Shown here one piece after another: positions 23,765 through 36,125 of a stretch of DNA of 64,000 bases. Each line of letters starts with the position of its first letter. The stretch's first letter is position 1. Both the position numbers and the translations under genes were made by a program. The notes beneath the pieces were generated by a model. That model was not told the origin of the DNA. It was given only the letters and a program-made list of their open reading frames with translations, and ran no database searches. Source of the DNA: Datura wrightii (lineage: Eukaryota > Streptophyta > Magnoliopsida > Solanales > Solanaceae); contig JASDFA010000006.1 in the NCBI GenBank assembly GCA_035772735.1, positions 29,119,501 to 29,183,500 of the forward strand, given 5' to 3'.

Positions 23765-25842
23765 TATCACGCCCCGTCTTGGTAGGCATACCTAGCACCT
23801 AGCGCCACACTGGTATCTGATTGACCTGGCTAGGCTTATGCATGTCTGGTGCATGACCTCAACCTAATTTCAAGAAAGCAACGAGCTATACCTTGGCTGT
23901 AAATACAGCCTTCGACCGACAAGGTCATATATCTACATGTAAATGAAAACAGCTACCCAACAACAAGCAACAGAAGGGAGTCCTATACGGGCCAACAAGA
24001 CCACCATGCTATCTAGTTTTAACTGAAATGAAAATCAGGCAACTATAACTAAACTATAGCCGACAAGGCCACTATCTAACAGCTAAACAAGGCCCTACAC
24101 GACCATCACACAAAATAAAACATACATAGGCCCGACACAACCAACCACAAACTAACCACAGAGAACTGTAAATCTGCAAGCCTCTAAGAGTAGAATATTG
24201 GTCGAGATAGGGCCACGACCTACCCATACTGCACAATCAAAAGAACTAACCTTCTAGCTAATCGGCTTCGGAGGAGAGGAGCTGACTGCACTGCTAATTC
24301 TGAATGAAAGCTAGGAAGGTCCTGATCCGTGCCTATCCACACCTGCAGGCAAGTAATGCAGCGTCCAAAGATGGCGTCAGTATAATATGTACCGAATATG
24401 TAAGAAAATAACTGTAATAACTGAACAAAACTTAAAATGAAACTGAAAGTAACGGAGTGAAGGAGATAGAGGTATAACCTGAATAACTTAACTTCCTGCT
24501 ATCTAATCTAACAGTAAATAGTGCAAACAAGAACCTTACCTGGCCCTCATAAACCGGAAGGTACAACCAGCATAGAATAACCCACTCGGGGCCCCCATAA
24601 GCCCTGGCGAGTACACTTCAATCTATATACTCCTAACAAGGTCAAAATAAGTCAACTAATAACTATAGTCGTCCTTCCAATCCCCTGGGTCTGCAACTGA
24701 GCCCACTCGGCCCCTGAACTGTGACTGTGTCTGAGTACAGCGGACTCTTGATATCTACACCCCAGGCACCAGGCTCGATGGAGGTGTGGTGCCGATACGA
24801 CATATAAATAGTCCAACCATGGAATGGACTGTATAAGGTCCTCGGACCTCATCTTCGTCCCTCGCGGACGGCATACCGCTCCTTGGAGCGACGTCATCTA
24901 GCCCCTGGCAGGCAACGACATAGCTAGTAACCCTGGGTTGGTCATGGAAGGCTATACGGGGCAAAGTCAATCCCAAACTAAACATAAATACTGAACTCAG
25001 GTAACAACAACAACTATTCACAACAGTAAGACTTCTAGCTTCCTTACTGAGATTCAAACTGTATTATAATGCTATAGAAACTAACTTACCGAAGGAATTT
25101 CCCTTAACATACCTCGCGTTTCCCGAACAACCGATGAGTTTCAACTTATATTCAACAGCTCTTTCCAAATATGATCGTAATACTGGAAGAAAGAGATTAA
25201 TTTAATACCAACTTCGGCTTAAAACGATAACTTTTAATACTAATAACAACTATAATTCAACTACGTAAAATACGGTCGAAAACCTATAATTTCTCGAGGG
25301 TTCAAAAGGGAGAAATGCTTACTTGATGCCTGTGATAGTTTAGGAATCAATTTGGAGTAATTCTGACAATTTCTATGCGGCGGAGTTCCAATTTGCCGGG
25401 CGTATTTTGAGAAAATAACTCCGTAGTAATGCTCCCTATAGGCTTAAAACTCGATACTTGAAGTTACTTTGAGTTTGGACAGCGTTTAATAGCGTAATCA
25501 GAGGAAATTACATGAAAAATGGAGGGTTATATCTTCTCTGAATGAAGGTCTCATGTTTATATTTTAAATCAAATGAAACAATTGAATTTATATAAATCTT
25601 GGGCAGTGGACAGGGGGTCCATGGCATGGACCCCATTGCACCAATTGTCGGGCGTGTCGCGGAGCCCATCGCGGAGGGGGAGGGTCCGTGACACGTTGCC
25701 CTCTTGGCAGCTTGTCCGGCCTTCTCCCTTGCAACCTTGATTCCGCGCTCATTCGACCTTTCTGCAGGCCCTTTCTTGTACGCGTCATCTTGACTAACGT
25801 ACTAATATGCCGGCTAAACATTAGGAGTTTACGGGGGTAACA
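23765..25842 (-). repeat. Tekay 5' LTR (2078 bp)
   Basis: Direct repeat of 13337-15431. It starts TATCACG on the plus strand (TG changed to TA, shared with the internal LTR copy) and ends GGGGTAACA. The frames at 24652-24897, 24755-25057 and 25588-25821 are LTR sequence. Confidence 0.85.
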
Positions 25843-25897
25843 CCCCGCCCCATAATTCGCCCTAGGGCTCGCCTCGAAAATGCCTCTAAAAACATTG
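25843..25897. mobile_element. hAT-like non-autonomous element, right end
   Basis: Carries GGGCTCGCCTCG and AAAAATGCCTC, then CTAAAAACATTG, the inverse of the left end. The 8-bp duplication GTCTAGAA follows at 25898-25905. Confidence 0.75.
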
Positions 25898-26147
25898 GTC
25901 TAGAAGATGATTAGAACCTGATGTCAATTAATTATGTTTATTATTGTATGCTCTAACCACCAATTACTACTATTACCGTTTATTTCAACATGTCAATTAA
26001 AATGGTTAGATCTCATGTTTGGTTGGTTAAAATTTTTTAAAAATATATTTTTTGAAAATAAGAAAAATGACTTATCTATACTATATTAAAAGTGTGAAGG
26101 CCCTTAGAAATGTTGATTGAAATTTTTGTCATTTATTAAAAGACATT

Positions 26148-26378
26148 TGTTATGAAATAATAAAGAAAGAACAAGAATATTATAGAGAAAGAGAGAAGGA
26201 GAGAAGTTCTTATTTATCTTGATGGGATGAAATTGAAGGAGAACCCCTCTATTTATAGAGATAATTTCTCCTAACTTTTCTCCAAGAGATAGACTTTCAC
26301 TATAATATAAACACATGTATCCACTACAATACAAATACCTTTATAGACATTCACTATAATACAAATACATTTATAACG
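26148..26378 (-). repeat. copia-B 3' LTR (231 bp)
   Basis: Direct repeat of 29533-29759. It contains CCCCTCTATTTATAGAG, a TATA-like core with flanking palindrome, which may be the element's promoter. Confidence 0.85.
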
Positions 26379-26573
26379 CTCCCCCTTGAATGTCTATTTG
26401 ATAGATAATGTGCCTCGTTAAAACCTTACTAGAAAAAATCCAGTGGAAAAAAATCTAGTGAAGGAAAAGAGTACACATATCTAATAATACGCATTATGGC
26501 TGCCTCATTAAAAACCTTACAAGGAAAACCCAGTGGGACAAAACTTCATAAGGGAAAAAGAGTACAACGCGTA

Positions 26574-27173
26574 TTAACTCCCCCTAATTAGAACATCCTT
26601 GAATCTTTGCATCCCGATCTTGTGCACCACCTTTTTGAAAGTTGCAGTTGATAGAGATTTGGTGAATAAATCAGCTACATTATTACTTGAACAAATCTGT
26701 TGCACGTTAATATCATCATTCTTTTGGAGCTCATGTGTGTAGAAGAACTTTGGTGAGATGTGCTTCGTTCTATCTCCTTTTATGAATTCTCCCTTTAGTT
26801 GTGCTATGCATGTTGCATTATCTTCATATAAAATTGTGGGTACTTTGTCACATTTCAAACCACATTTTTCTCTAATGAGATGTATCATGGACCTTAACCA
26901 CACACATTCTTGGCTTGCTTCATGAATAGCTATTATCGCAGCATGATTTGATGAAGTAGCTACTAGAGACTGCTTTGTAGATCTCCATATGTTAGTACCT
27001 CCACATATGAACACGTAGCCAGTTCGAGATCGAGCTTTGTGTGGGTCAGATAAATACCCAGCATCAGCATAACCAAGAAGATCAGGACTGCAATTGTTAG
27101 AATAATATAAGCTCATATCAGTAGTCCCTTTTAGATATCGCATTATGTGTTTGACCCATTCCAATGTTTCCTA
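26574..27173 (-). pseudogene. copia-B RNase H domain
   Basis: 196 open codons without an ATG start of their own. EWVKHIMRYLKGT, LLGYADAGYLSDPHKARSRTGYVF, WRSTKQSLVATSSNHAA and the late TKHISPKFFYTHELQ and ADLFTKSL blocks are the Ty1/copia RNase H and tail. SSNHAA stands where SSNHAE is usual, so the catalytic Glu is probably lost (family knowledge). This is the end of pol, next to the polypurine tract. The RT that should precede it is not intact. Confidence 0.85.
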
Positions 27174-28440
27174 GTAGGAGCAGACTATATCTTCAGGACA
27201 AAGAATTTCCTCGTTCTTTTAAATCCTTCAAGGATTTTCATATATCCTTCAGTCTCTCTAGACATGAAAATAATTTCATTATGCGCATATCAAGTTTTTC
27301 ATATATTGCTAGACTTATGAGGAACCTCAAAATAATTGCATCCACCACAAGAGGACCTCTCCATATAATAATGTCAGAATTTACGAAAAATCTTTATGCC
27401 ACAAGAATCCATTTATATCCACTGGCATTATACTTGAATTGCATATTTTTAATTGGCCAATCATTTATCTGTCCATACTTTTTGATAGATTTGAATTCAA
27501 GATCCTCGTCAATATTTATAATATTGAGCGCTACATTATATCAAAGGTATCGTTGATGACCATTTTGATATCAGTTCCAATGCGACATAACTTATTGAGA
27601 TCTCTTCATTTTTCGTCATTTTCAGGTACCTGAACCTTTGCCAAGGTTTTATGAAGTGTTATGTCGTGGTGCTTTCTTAAAGCACTTGCCTCATCATTAT
27701 GACCATCTTAATCACTTGCTCCTCTCCTTCTTCAAGAAGTTCTATATTTGGAACTGTTTGGTCTATCACGCTTCAGGCGTCTCATAGACCCTGTCCTTCA
27801 AGGACCTTTCATTGTAGCATTTTCACTTGAATATAAAATAGGGTTAGCAAATATATCTGGCAATTGATTTGCTATACTTTGTAAGTGAATTATCTATTGA
27901 ACTTTAAGTTCACTTTTTTTTTCCCGAGGATCTAGATAATTCATTCCACACTCAATTTTCAGCTGCTAATCACTTCTCCCCCTAATGTTAGAAAAACTAA
28001 CATTTACCCCCAAGCTCATTTGGGGACCCATCTTTGTGCGTTGTGGTGGAGCAATTGAATCATATATCGCACATTCAAATTTTTAGATGGAATTATTTGA
28101 TTCCTGATCCTGAACCAATTGTTATAGGGGAACCTTGTTGGCTTGATGCATTCAAGTGTTGCTATATGTTAAATAAACATATCTCATACCAAATTTTATT
28201 TAGAAGTTTTATTCTCATAATCAATGATTTAGCTATAATTGAAGGCATACAATTTTTGCTAAACCAACATAGATATGAATCAGCATTATCAACATGATTT
28301 TATAATTTGGAACTATGCTCTTAATTTAATAATTCGAGCAACAACCTTACAAAAATCAATTGCAAGTTGATATCAAAACACATGTGGCCATACCATAGAT
28401 GCATCTATTAGCAAACGGTTCACATGGTAGGTGAACGGGC
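27174..28440 (-). pseudogene. copia-B pol remnant (integrase tail and linker)
   Basis: Minus-strand reading near 28020-28080 gives FECAIYDSIAPPQRTKMGPQ, the block after the integrase core in copia pol. Downstream fragments (IANQLPDIFANP; LHKTLAKVQVP) match the acidic linker before RT. Frames shift repeatedly. No YVDD box is found, so RT is largely deleted. Plus-strand frames at 27164-27556, 27439-27633 and 28034-28297 are shadows. Confidence 0.65.
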
Positions 28441-29345
28441 CCATATTCACCCTTTTATAAGTTCCAAAATTTCAGGGAATATACTTCCAATCTTAGTTGA
28501 TCAAGATCATTCTATCATGAGAACAAGCAACACAAGAGAATTCTTGAAGAATCTTTTATTTCTTCAACATATTGCCACGTGAATTCTCAATTATTTTTGC
28601 ATTACATTTGAACCGGGATGGCCAACCAGTTATGCCAACTTATTTCAGTAAACTTCTACTTTACTTTCGTATGTGATTTCATCATCATACACATATTTAT
28701 GTACTACAAATAAAAAAAATGACGGGTAATCTTTTATATAAATATTTATAACCCGCTTCAATTGTAGTAGCATGAAGATATTAGATCTTCCCATAATTTA
28801 TAGTCTCAATTTTTTTGAATGTCCTTGAAACTTATAAGTTTCCTTTTGAGACTTACTAAAATAATTTCATTCCTTCAGGTAGTAATATATTAGCTCTTCC
28901 GGAGCTCTCAATTAATTTTGTGTACTGCCACATATTCAATCATATCAACATCATTAATAGTTTCTCCACATAGTTTCAACTTAGAAACAATTTTGAATGT
29001 TGATGAGTTATACTCATGAACAGACTTATAGTCTTGATGGATCCAATTATATCATGTCTTTAGGTGGATGACCATCTTCAGGTGGTCATACCTTTCTTTT
29101 AGGCTATTCCACAAAATAAGTGGATCCTTAATTGTGAGATATTCAATTTTCAGAATTTCGTCAATATGATGACGCAAGAATATCATAGTCTTAGCACGAT
29201 CTTAATTTGATGCTTTATTTTCACTTTTAATGGTGTCTCCAAGGCCCATTGCATCCATAAGGATTTCAACATCCAACACCCATGAAAGGTAGTTCTTGCC
29301 CGAACTTTGAAGGGCAACGAAATCAAATTTCGTAAGATTAGCCAT
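28441..29345 (-). pseudogene. copia-B gag remnant
   Basis: The ATG at 29343-29345 (minus) opens MANLTKFDFVALQSSGKNYL, followed by WVLDVEILMDAMGLGD, then a TAA. Reading continues (MIFLRHHIDEILKIEYL, LWNSLKERYDHLK) with further stops. This is the N-terminal part of a copia UBN2-type gag. No zinc knuckle was found. Confidence 0.75.
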
Positions 29346-29532
29346 ATTAAAAGAAAAAGAAAAATAATACCTTGGCCTTCAAATTTTGAGACAGTAGTCG
29401 TAGAACAACAATATCACCAAAGAAATATCACTCTGTGGTTAAGTAATACATTTTTCGAAAAAGAAATTTTAAGTTTTCTTACCTCAGATCTTTCAAAGTG
29501 AGTGCTCAAGGCAGAGACTCGTGCTGATAACG

Positions 29533-29759
29533 TGTTATGAAATAATAAAGAAAGAACAAGAATATTATAGAGAAAGAGAGAAGTTCTTATTTCTCTTGAT
29601 GGGATGAAATATAATGAAGGAGAACCCCTCTATTTATAGAGATAATTTCTCATAACTTTTCTCCAAAAGATAGACTTTCACTATAATATAAACACATGTA
29701 TCCACTACAATACAAATACCTTTATAGACATTCACTATAATACAAATACATTTATAACA
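29533..29759 (-). repeat. copia-B 5' LTR (227 bp)
   Basis: Direct repeat of the left LTR with a handful of substitutions and two small indels. Confidence 0.85.
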
Positions 29760-30515
29760 ACATCGTAATAGACAAAATTGTCATTTATTATTTTTACAAA
29801 TAATTATTATTTTTAATTATTTTCATCACCTTATTTTATCATATTAGGTTTTTTATTTGTAGCGTAACTCTATTTGTGGTGTAAATCTAAATAAAATATA
29901 AAATTTCCATTGAATTTTTTTCCTTTTCGATAGTCAAGATTTTTTTCTATATTATTTTGTCATATTAGATTTTCTACTTATGATATAAATTTATTTACTT
30001 TATAAACCTTAAATAAACAAATAAATAATTTTTTTTAAAAAAAGGGGCCCTTCCACGAAAGTTTTTCTCTTTTTGATTTGAAAATCTTTTCTTTTCCCTT
30101 TTTAGATGATAGGATTGTAAAAATTTCCTTCTTTTTTTTCCCTTTTTCATAGTTACGAATTTTCTTTTTCATTTTTGATAATTTTTTTTCTTTTTTAACA
30201 ATAATGTCCTAATATATTTATACTTTTAATTTTTTTTGATTTATAAATCCTTCCATTTATATAAAAAAAATTTATAATTGCATAATTTAATTCATCAACT
30301 CTTCTACATCAACACCTTTGATTCAATCTTCAACCTTGTATGTTTTCCTGTTAATCTAATTTTTTTTTTCATGTTATGAAAATTATAGAAATGGCTACAC
30401 TTAGGTCAAAAATATGATGAAGTAACAACATTTTTATTATTTACATAAACTGATAATATTTTATGTGTCATATGTTATATTTCTATTATGAAAAACGTAT
30501 CAAATACATATACAA

Positions 30516-30830
30516 AGATATAGTTAGTTGAGTGATTTTTGGGATTGCATTTCTTTTAAATTGTTAGTTACCATTATTCACACCATTAATTATAATTAAT
30601 ACATTCCATAATTATTAGGACTATAAAAATAGATGGAATTCAAATTTTACATTACTATCTTGTATAGAAAATTTGAAAATTACAATATATTTTCCTTCCA
30701 AAATATATAGTTAGTTGAGTGATTTTAGGAATTGTGTTTCCTTCTAATTTTCAGTTATTATGATTCAGTCGTTCATTATAATAAATAGATTCCATATTTA
30801 TTAGGACTCTTAATACAGATGGAATATATA
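30516..30830. repeat. Imperfect tandem repeat, about 186-bp period, two copies
   Basis: ATATAGTTAGTTGAGTGATTTT occurs in both units (about 30519 and 30706), each followed by similar blocks including TTATTAGGACT and AGATGGAAT. Divergence is clear by eye. Confidence 0.75.
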
Positions 30831-30839
30831 TATACATAC

Positions 30840-30866
30840 TTATGTATGTATGTATGTATGTATGTG
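30840..30866. repeat. (TATG)n microsatellite
   Basis: About six to seven TATG units in a row. Confidence 0.9.
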
Positions 30867-32761
30867 ATAGTTTAAAATAAACATAATAAACATACAAATA
30901 CAATATATAATTTAGATGTATGGGTCATATAATTTCATATACTTTTTCTTTCTATGTATGCAGTGTATCAGAAATAGAATCAAATACATATATGTGTACT
31001 AAATTTTAAAAAATACAAAAAAAATTATGTATATCAAAAATGACTAATATACCTCTAATAAAGGAAGATTGAGGATTAATTAAAAAAAATACAAAATACA
31101 TATTTTGTATGTGCATACATATTTGTATAATATATTATCATGTTTAGTATGTAATTTATGTGTTTACATTATATCACAAATACAACTAAATACAAATATC
31201 TAGTTATTTTATGAAAAATACACGTGTAGTTGAAATAAATGTGAAGAAACTTTGATAATTACAAACAAAAGCCCTAAAATTGAAATACATCCAGATGAAT
31301 ATTTTTGACGAAATACATAAAATACATATCTAAAAAAATACATTAATGGAAATTTCAAAAATATTTAATAAAACATACCTCTATTAAAGAGATTTTTTTA
31401 CTCTAGAATTTGTTTGAAACCCCAAATTTTTTTTCTAAATACAAAGAATACATATTTTAAACGGATAGAAAATTCAACCATAAATGTCACTTACATGTAT
31501 AAGGGTTCGATAAGCTAATTGAAACCGCAAAGATCATGCAAAAATGGATTAAAATAATTTCTGAAAACTCTAGAATAATGGGGGTATGTTGGGAGAAAGT
31601 TAAGGTGGAAGATGCGTTGATCAGTTATAGGAGAGAATTATGGCAGTGTATGAGGAGAACGAGTAAAAAAAAATTAAATACATCATAAAAAGTAATTAGA
31701 TGACACATTAAATGAAATAAAAGTCATATTATGTATTTTTTGAAACTGTAGTCATTATACGTAAATACTTCCATTATTGTGCTATGTTATGTAATTTTTC
31801 CTTTTTTTATGTTATGAATTTGAAAAAGACAATAACAATTGTTATGACGGCTCAAGTTGTTTATATTCAAAATAATTTAACTTAGATTGTCTCCTTTAGT
31901 TGAGTCTAATATTTATACTATATTATCTCCTTTAATTGAGTCTTATATTGATATTATGTGATTTAAATTTTGTGTTATTTGTAACTGACATTCTTTATCT
32001 ATTCATACATTCACAAGTTTCATCTATTCAGGTAAAGTATTCTCTTCATCTCATAAAATAGTTTTTTTATAAAATTATAAATTATTATAATTACAACTCT
32101 TGTGCATGATTTATTTTAAATAATCTTGCAATGAAATTTGAAAAGAATTTCGTGAACGAAATTATACCAATTAACAACTTAAGGCGATATGATTCTCATT
32201 GGATAATAAAAGTCTTGGTAATTGGTGCTGGATTAGTAAAAGAGAATAAAAGGGAACAAAAAAAAAACACACGAATGCTATAATATTAATTGACGAAGAG
32301 GTAAAAACTCTTTTTCCTATTATATTCTATACTTATATTTTATATTTTGACATATTATATTTGAGTGTGTGTGTATATATATATTACCATTAAAGTTTAA
32401 TTTTTTTGCAAGACACAAAAGTTTATGCTATACTTTTCAATAAATTATATCGAAAAGTGAAAAAAATATTTACAACAAGACAAAATCTGTAACATCATAG
32501 CGGACACATTAATAGTGTTAATCCTAATTTTGTATTAGTAAACAAGGAGATTGAGGTTGAATTCATTGACAACACTATAATTCAAGAATGCAACAGTCAG
32601 TTTTAATTTCTACTGTTACTTTTTCAAATAATATTGTTTCGTTTGAGGATGCAATACAATCTTCCGATGGAACAATCTTTGATAATTTCTTTAGATTTCA
32701 TCAACTAATCTAACATTTAATATATGCATAATATTTTACTCCTATTTACTTAACAAAATAA

Positions 32762-33884
32762 TCTATGTAGATAAAAGCATGAAGGTCCTTCGAAATGTTG
32801 ATTGAAATTTTTTTCCTTCATTAAAAGATTCTACCATAGACAAAATTGTCATTTTCTATTTTCCGCAATTAGTTGTTATTTAATTATTATAGATCTTTAC
32901 TAATTTGTAAAACGTAAAACTCCTAATATTTAGTATTTTAAGATTGACTAAAATTTTGCTTCTTAAATTTTTTCTTATTTGAACTATATTAAAAGTCCTA
33001 ACATTTAAGACTTTAAAATTAATTACAATTCTATTAATTAATATATTAATCAATTATTTATTAAACTAACTAATAATCCATCACAATATTTTAATATTAA
33101 AAAAAATAAATTAAATAGTGTAATTTTATTATGTATTAATACGTGAATTCCTCCTCCTCCTCCTTCTTCTTTTAAAAATATTGTATAATCGAAAAAAAAT
33201 ATAGAAACACAACATACTTTAAGTTGTTTCGATCAATCAAGTGCTCTTGTTATTCATTCTCTTTCATTAAACCTACAGTATTTTTTCTATTTCAATTTGT
33301 GTCAAGTGTTTGACTAAACGCATAGATTAAGAGAAAGAGAAAAAAAAATTAAGCTGAAATCATCTCATAAAAGGTAAAATGAGTAGTTTAAAATTAAGTT
33401 ATTACAAGTATGAAACCTCGTAGCAAAATATCATTCATCTTTTTACCCTTTTAAAAATAGAGTTCACTTGACAAAATAGTTATTTAATTTTTTTTTTAAT
33501 ATTTAGGGTTTTAAAAATTAATCAAATTTTATGTAATAAATTCTTCCTTATTTGAAATATATAGAAAATATTAATATTTATATATACATATAATGCATGC
33601 ATTTAAGTGCTTATGTAAAAGCGAATGAATTTTTACCTTACAATCAGACGTTATTTCTATGATATTTTTGTTAATTGAAATAAATATTAGAACAAACTAA
33701 AGAAAGAACTATTGGATTAGATCAAATTCTTAAACATAATAATTTATCATTTGAAATTCATAATTTTCTTTCTAAATCCTTATATTATTACACAAATATA
33801 TTTTATAAATATTATTTACACTATTTTATAAATTTATTGTTACTAATACGAGAGACACACGCGAGACGCATATCCCTAAACTAG
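32762..33884 (+). mobile_element. Short Helitron-like element (1.1 kb)
   Basis: A|TCTATGTAGATAAAAGCATG at 32762 and the following GAAGGTCCTTCGAAATGTTGATTG repeat the 26075 end (GAAGGCCCTTAGAAATGTTG). Both are also followed by ATAGACAAAATTGTCATT. With CTAG at 33881-33884 this gives a compact non-autonomous element without coding sequence. Confidence 0.45.
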
Positions 33885-36100
33885 TTTAATAAAAATAGAA
33901 AAACAAGTTATATTTTCTCCTTTTCACCGTCACTGTCACTAACCCCAACCCCCATCTCCCACCCCACCTAACCCTCACCCCCATCTCCCACCCCACGTAA
34001 CCCTCCTCCACAACCTCCTGCCCTCCCCTTTGACCTACTCACCACACACATTATCCTACATCATTTCATCTCATCCCATCCTCATAGTTATCTGAGATAT
34101 ATATAAATATTTTTAAAATAATTATTTTTATCTACATACCAAATAAAAAATTAATTATTTTCTTAAAAAATATTTTTCATCCCATCGAATGCATCAAAAA
34201 TTTCTTTTAACTTTTCTTTCCATCTTAATTTGAGGCATAGATAATTATTTTAGTGATTCAACCGCACATACCTCGTTCCATCTTCGATCTGTCAAGTTGA
34301 CACACACAAAATTCAAATTTGGCATATTATTTGTGGGACCCTCTCAACTTGATTTTAAAATATATATATATATATAATGTTGAGTCTAATTATCCCCTAT
34401 ATTTGATTATTTAGTAGCTTTGACACCAGAAAGAGACGAGGTTGATGAAAATCGATATAGGAGATTTCAAGTAGAATATTTATCAAATGTTAAGAGTCAC
34501 ATAATCATCTGTGTAATATAACACATATTTTATTTCAATTTTATATGTATCCTATTCATCCTTAAATACAAAGACTATTTATTTCAATTATTTATTTTTC
34601 TCAGTAAAATTTTGATGTCCCAAATTTTAAAAGGAAAAAAAAATCTAAATAATGAAGTTCTAAATAGAGGCGAATTTAAAATTTTAAATAGATGAGTGCA
34701 TCAAAACCCAAAAAATAAAAAAAGAGCATGTGGGGTTTGAATCCTCCACCTTGAGGTTTAAAATCGAAACTTAAATCAATGCATCGCAAACTCTTTTTTA
34801 ACAATGAGTGTCTTTAGATATTTATAAATATATTTTTAAAATTATACACATAATTTAAATTTAATCGAATAACCACAAATTTATGTAACCCAAATTTTTG
34901 TACATAAATTTCGTCACTGGTTCTAAACATATGTTAACGAACTTGGCCTGAAAAATATGATCTAAAAAATTAATAAATTTTAAAAGATAAAATATAGATA
35001 TATTTTATTCTTAAAAATCTTCACATGATCAAGAAATATCCACGTGGCAATAAATGCATAACACCTTCATAGACACGCGTCCTTCATAGAATGAAAACTA
35101 CCAAATAACTAATTATAGAGAGTAATTAAATTAAAATAAAAAATTATTTAAATATACACCACATAAAAGATTTCAAATTTGACTGAGGTAAAACTATCAA
35201 ATAACTAATTATAGAGAGTGAATAGTATCAAAGATAATTTAAATATACACTAAATAAAAATATCAATTTTAGGAGGGAGATCCCAAAGTATTGTGCCTTT
35301 AAAATTTGATTTGTCATATTCTTTATGAAAGAATGTGACCCAATCATTAAAGAAAAAACCCATTCTCAAAAATACATTAATTATTTGTTCATTCTCTCTG
35401 TAAATATCTTTTAGATAAAAATTTATTTATATCTAATATTTATATTCAATTAATAATTATAAAATGCGTCTCATTTTTCATATACAAAATTATCACTTAA
35501 TTATGATTAGATGATTTTTTTTTGATTTTTTTTGATTGTTAGGATAGGATTTGCACACTTACTAAGAAAAAATTAATAGAAATTGTAATTTAACTAATAT
35601 AATTCTATTAATTGATAGGTACTTTTTAAAAACATACTATAATCATTTTTTTCATATTTTAAAATGACTTAAATACCAAGGATAAAGTTAGAAAAAAATT
35701 AAATTTTAAAGTTAGCAACTATTCTTGAAATAATTAAGTAAGAAAGGAGTGTGAATTTTAATTTTAATTTTCAGTTAACTAAAGTTAAGATGATTGGCTG
35801 GTGTAAATTCAATAGCACGTTATCCTAGACTAGTAACTTTCATCCAAAACAGACTCTTCCCGGTACTGGACTTTTACAAAATTGTTTAACTGACGGTGTT
35901 AAACCAGTCTCATTTTCATGTGTTCCTTTTCTAAAAAGAAATACTTGCTATTTACTACTCCAATATAGTTCTACCGAGTATATATTGGACATCGATAGCG
36001 TCTTGGAAATAAAGGGAACATCAGTAATCCCACTCTCACTAACACAAACGTATTCAATCTCATTCTGCACTGAAAAATAGAACTGCTAAAATTCACATTA
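33885..36100. other. AT-rich spacer upstream of the nsLTP 3' end
   Basis: No gene recognised. It includes a C-rich tract with two 29-bp units (33948-33976 and 33977-34005), a short (TA)n run near 34360, and a pair of near-identical 30-mers at about 35094 and 35191 (AACTAATTATAGAGAGT shared). Confidence 0.5.
33948..34005. repeat. Two tandem 29-bp C-rich units
   Basis: ACCCCCATCTCCCACCCCAC then TAACCCTC, repeated with one mismatch (C/G). It stands out in a very AT-rich neighbourhood. Confidence 0.85.
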
Positions 36101-36125
36101 TTACACTCACAGAAATTGTCTCTTA

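Larger units (their letters stand above)
13337..25842 (-). mobile_element. Ty3/gypsy Tekay/Del-type element with internal tandem duplication, 12.5 kb
   Basis: The outer LTRs are 13337-15431 (3') and 23765-25842 (5'). Flanking pentamers TCCCG (13332-13336) and CCCCG (25843-25847) match in four of five positions and look like one target duplication. Between them lie one full internal region, a truncated LTR (20669-21228) and a second partial internal region. The domain order gag-protease-RT-RNase H-integrase-C-terminal chromodomain-like segment, and the initiator-Met primer site, fit the Tekay/Del chromoviruses. All frames carry stops or frameshifts. The extra LTR and second pol are explained by a 3.1-kb tandem duplication (see findings). 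Confidence 0.85.
26148..29759 (-). mobile_element. Short-LTR Ty1/copia element 'copia-B', 3.6 kb, decayed
   Basis: Direct LTRs 26148-26378 and 29533-29759 with TGTTAT...ATAACA ends; the left copy ends ATAACG. Flanks ACATT (26143-26147) and ACATC (29760-29764) form a target duplication with one mismatch. A purine run AAGGGGGAG (minus) touches the 3' LTR. On the minus strand beside the 5' LTR the sequence is CGTTATCAGCACGAG, in primer-site position. Internal sequence is far shorter than a full element, and only RNase H, parts of integrase and gag are readable. Confidence 0.85.
29760..32761. other. AT-rich DNA, no gene
   Basis: No coding region recognised in 3 kb. It contains an imperfect tandem pair at 30516-30830 and a (TATG)n run at 30840-30866. 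Probably the inside of the Helitron-like region. Confidence 0.5.
26075..33884 (+). mobile_element. Helitron-like region (5' TC end to 3' CTAG end)
   Basis: The 5' edge reads A|TCTATACTATATTAAAAG at 26075 and the 3' edge TCCCTAAACTAG|T at 33884. This is the TC...CTRR structure of plant Helitrons inserted between A and T. A weak stem lies about 10 bases upstream of CTAG (ACACGCG-AGA-CGCATAT, five of seven pairs). The same 5' sequence recurs at 32762, so the 3' end may belong to a shorter element (32762-33884). No Rep/helicase gene is present. Copia-B is inserted near the left end. Confidence 0.4.

Noticed and set aside
20669..25842. A second independent Tekay insertion
   Set aside because: No target duplication at the inner junction, the inner LTR is cut, and the unit repeats exactly across LTR and gag; tandem duplication is simpler.
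28034..28297. 87-aa plus-strand frame
   Set aside because: Antisense to the decayed copia-B integrase; the minus strand gives the recognisable block.
33948..34005. Telomere-like repeat
   Set aside because: TAACCCTC occurs, but the 29-bp unit is not a plant telomere repeat and has only two copies.
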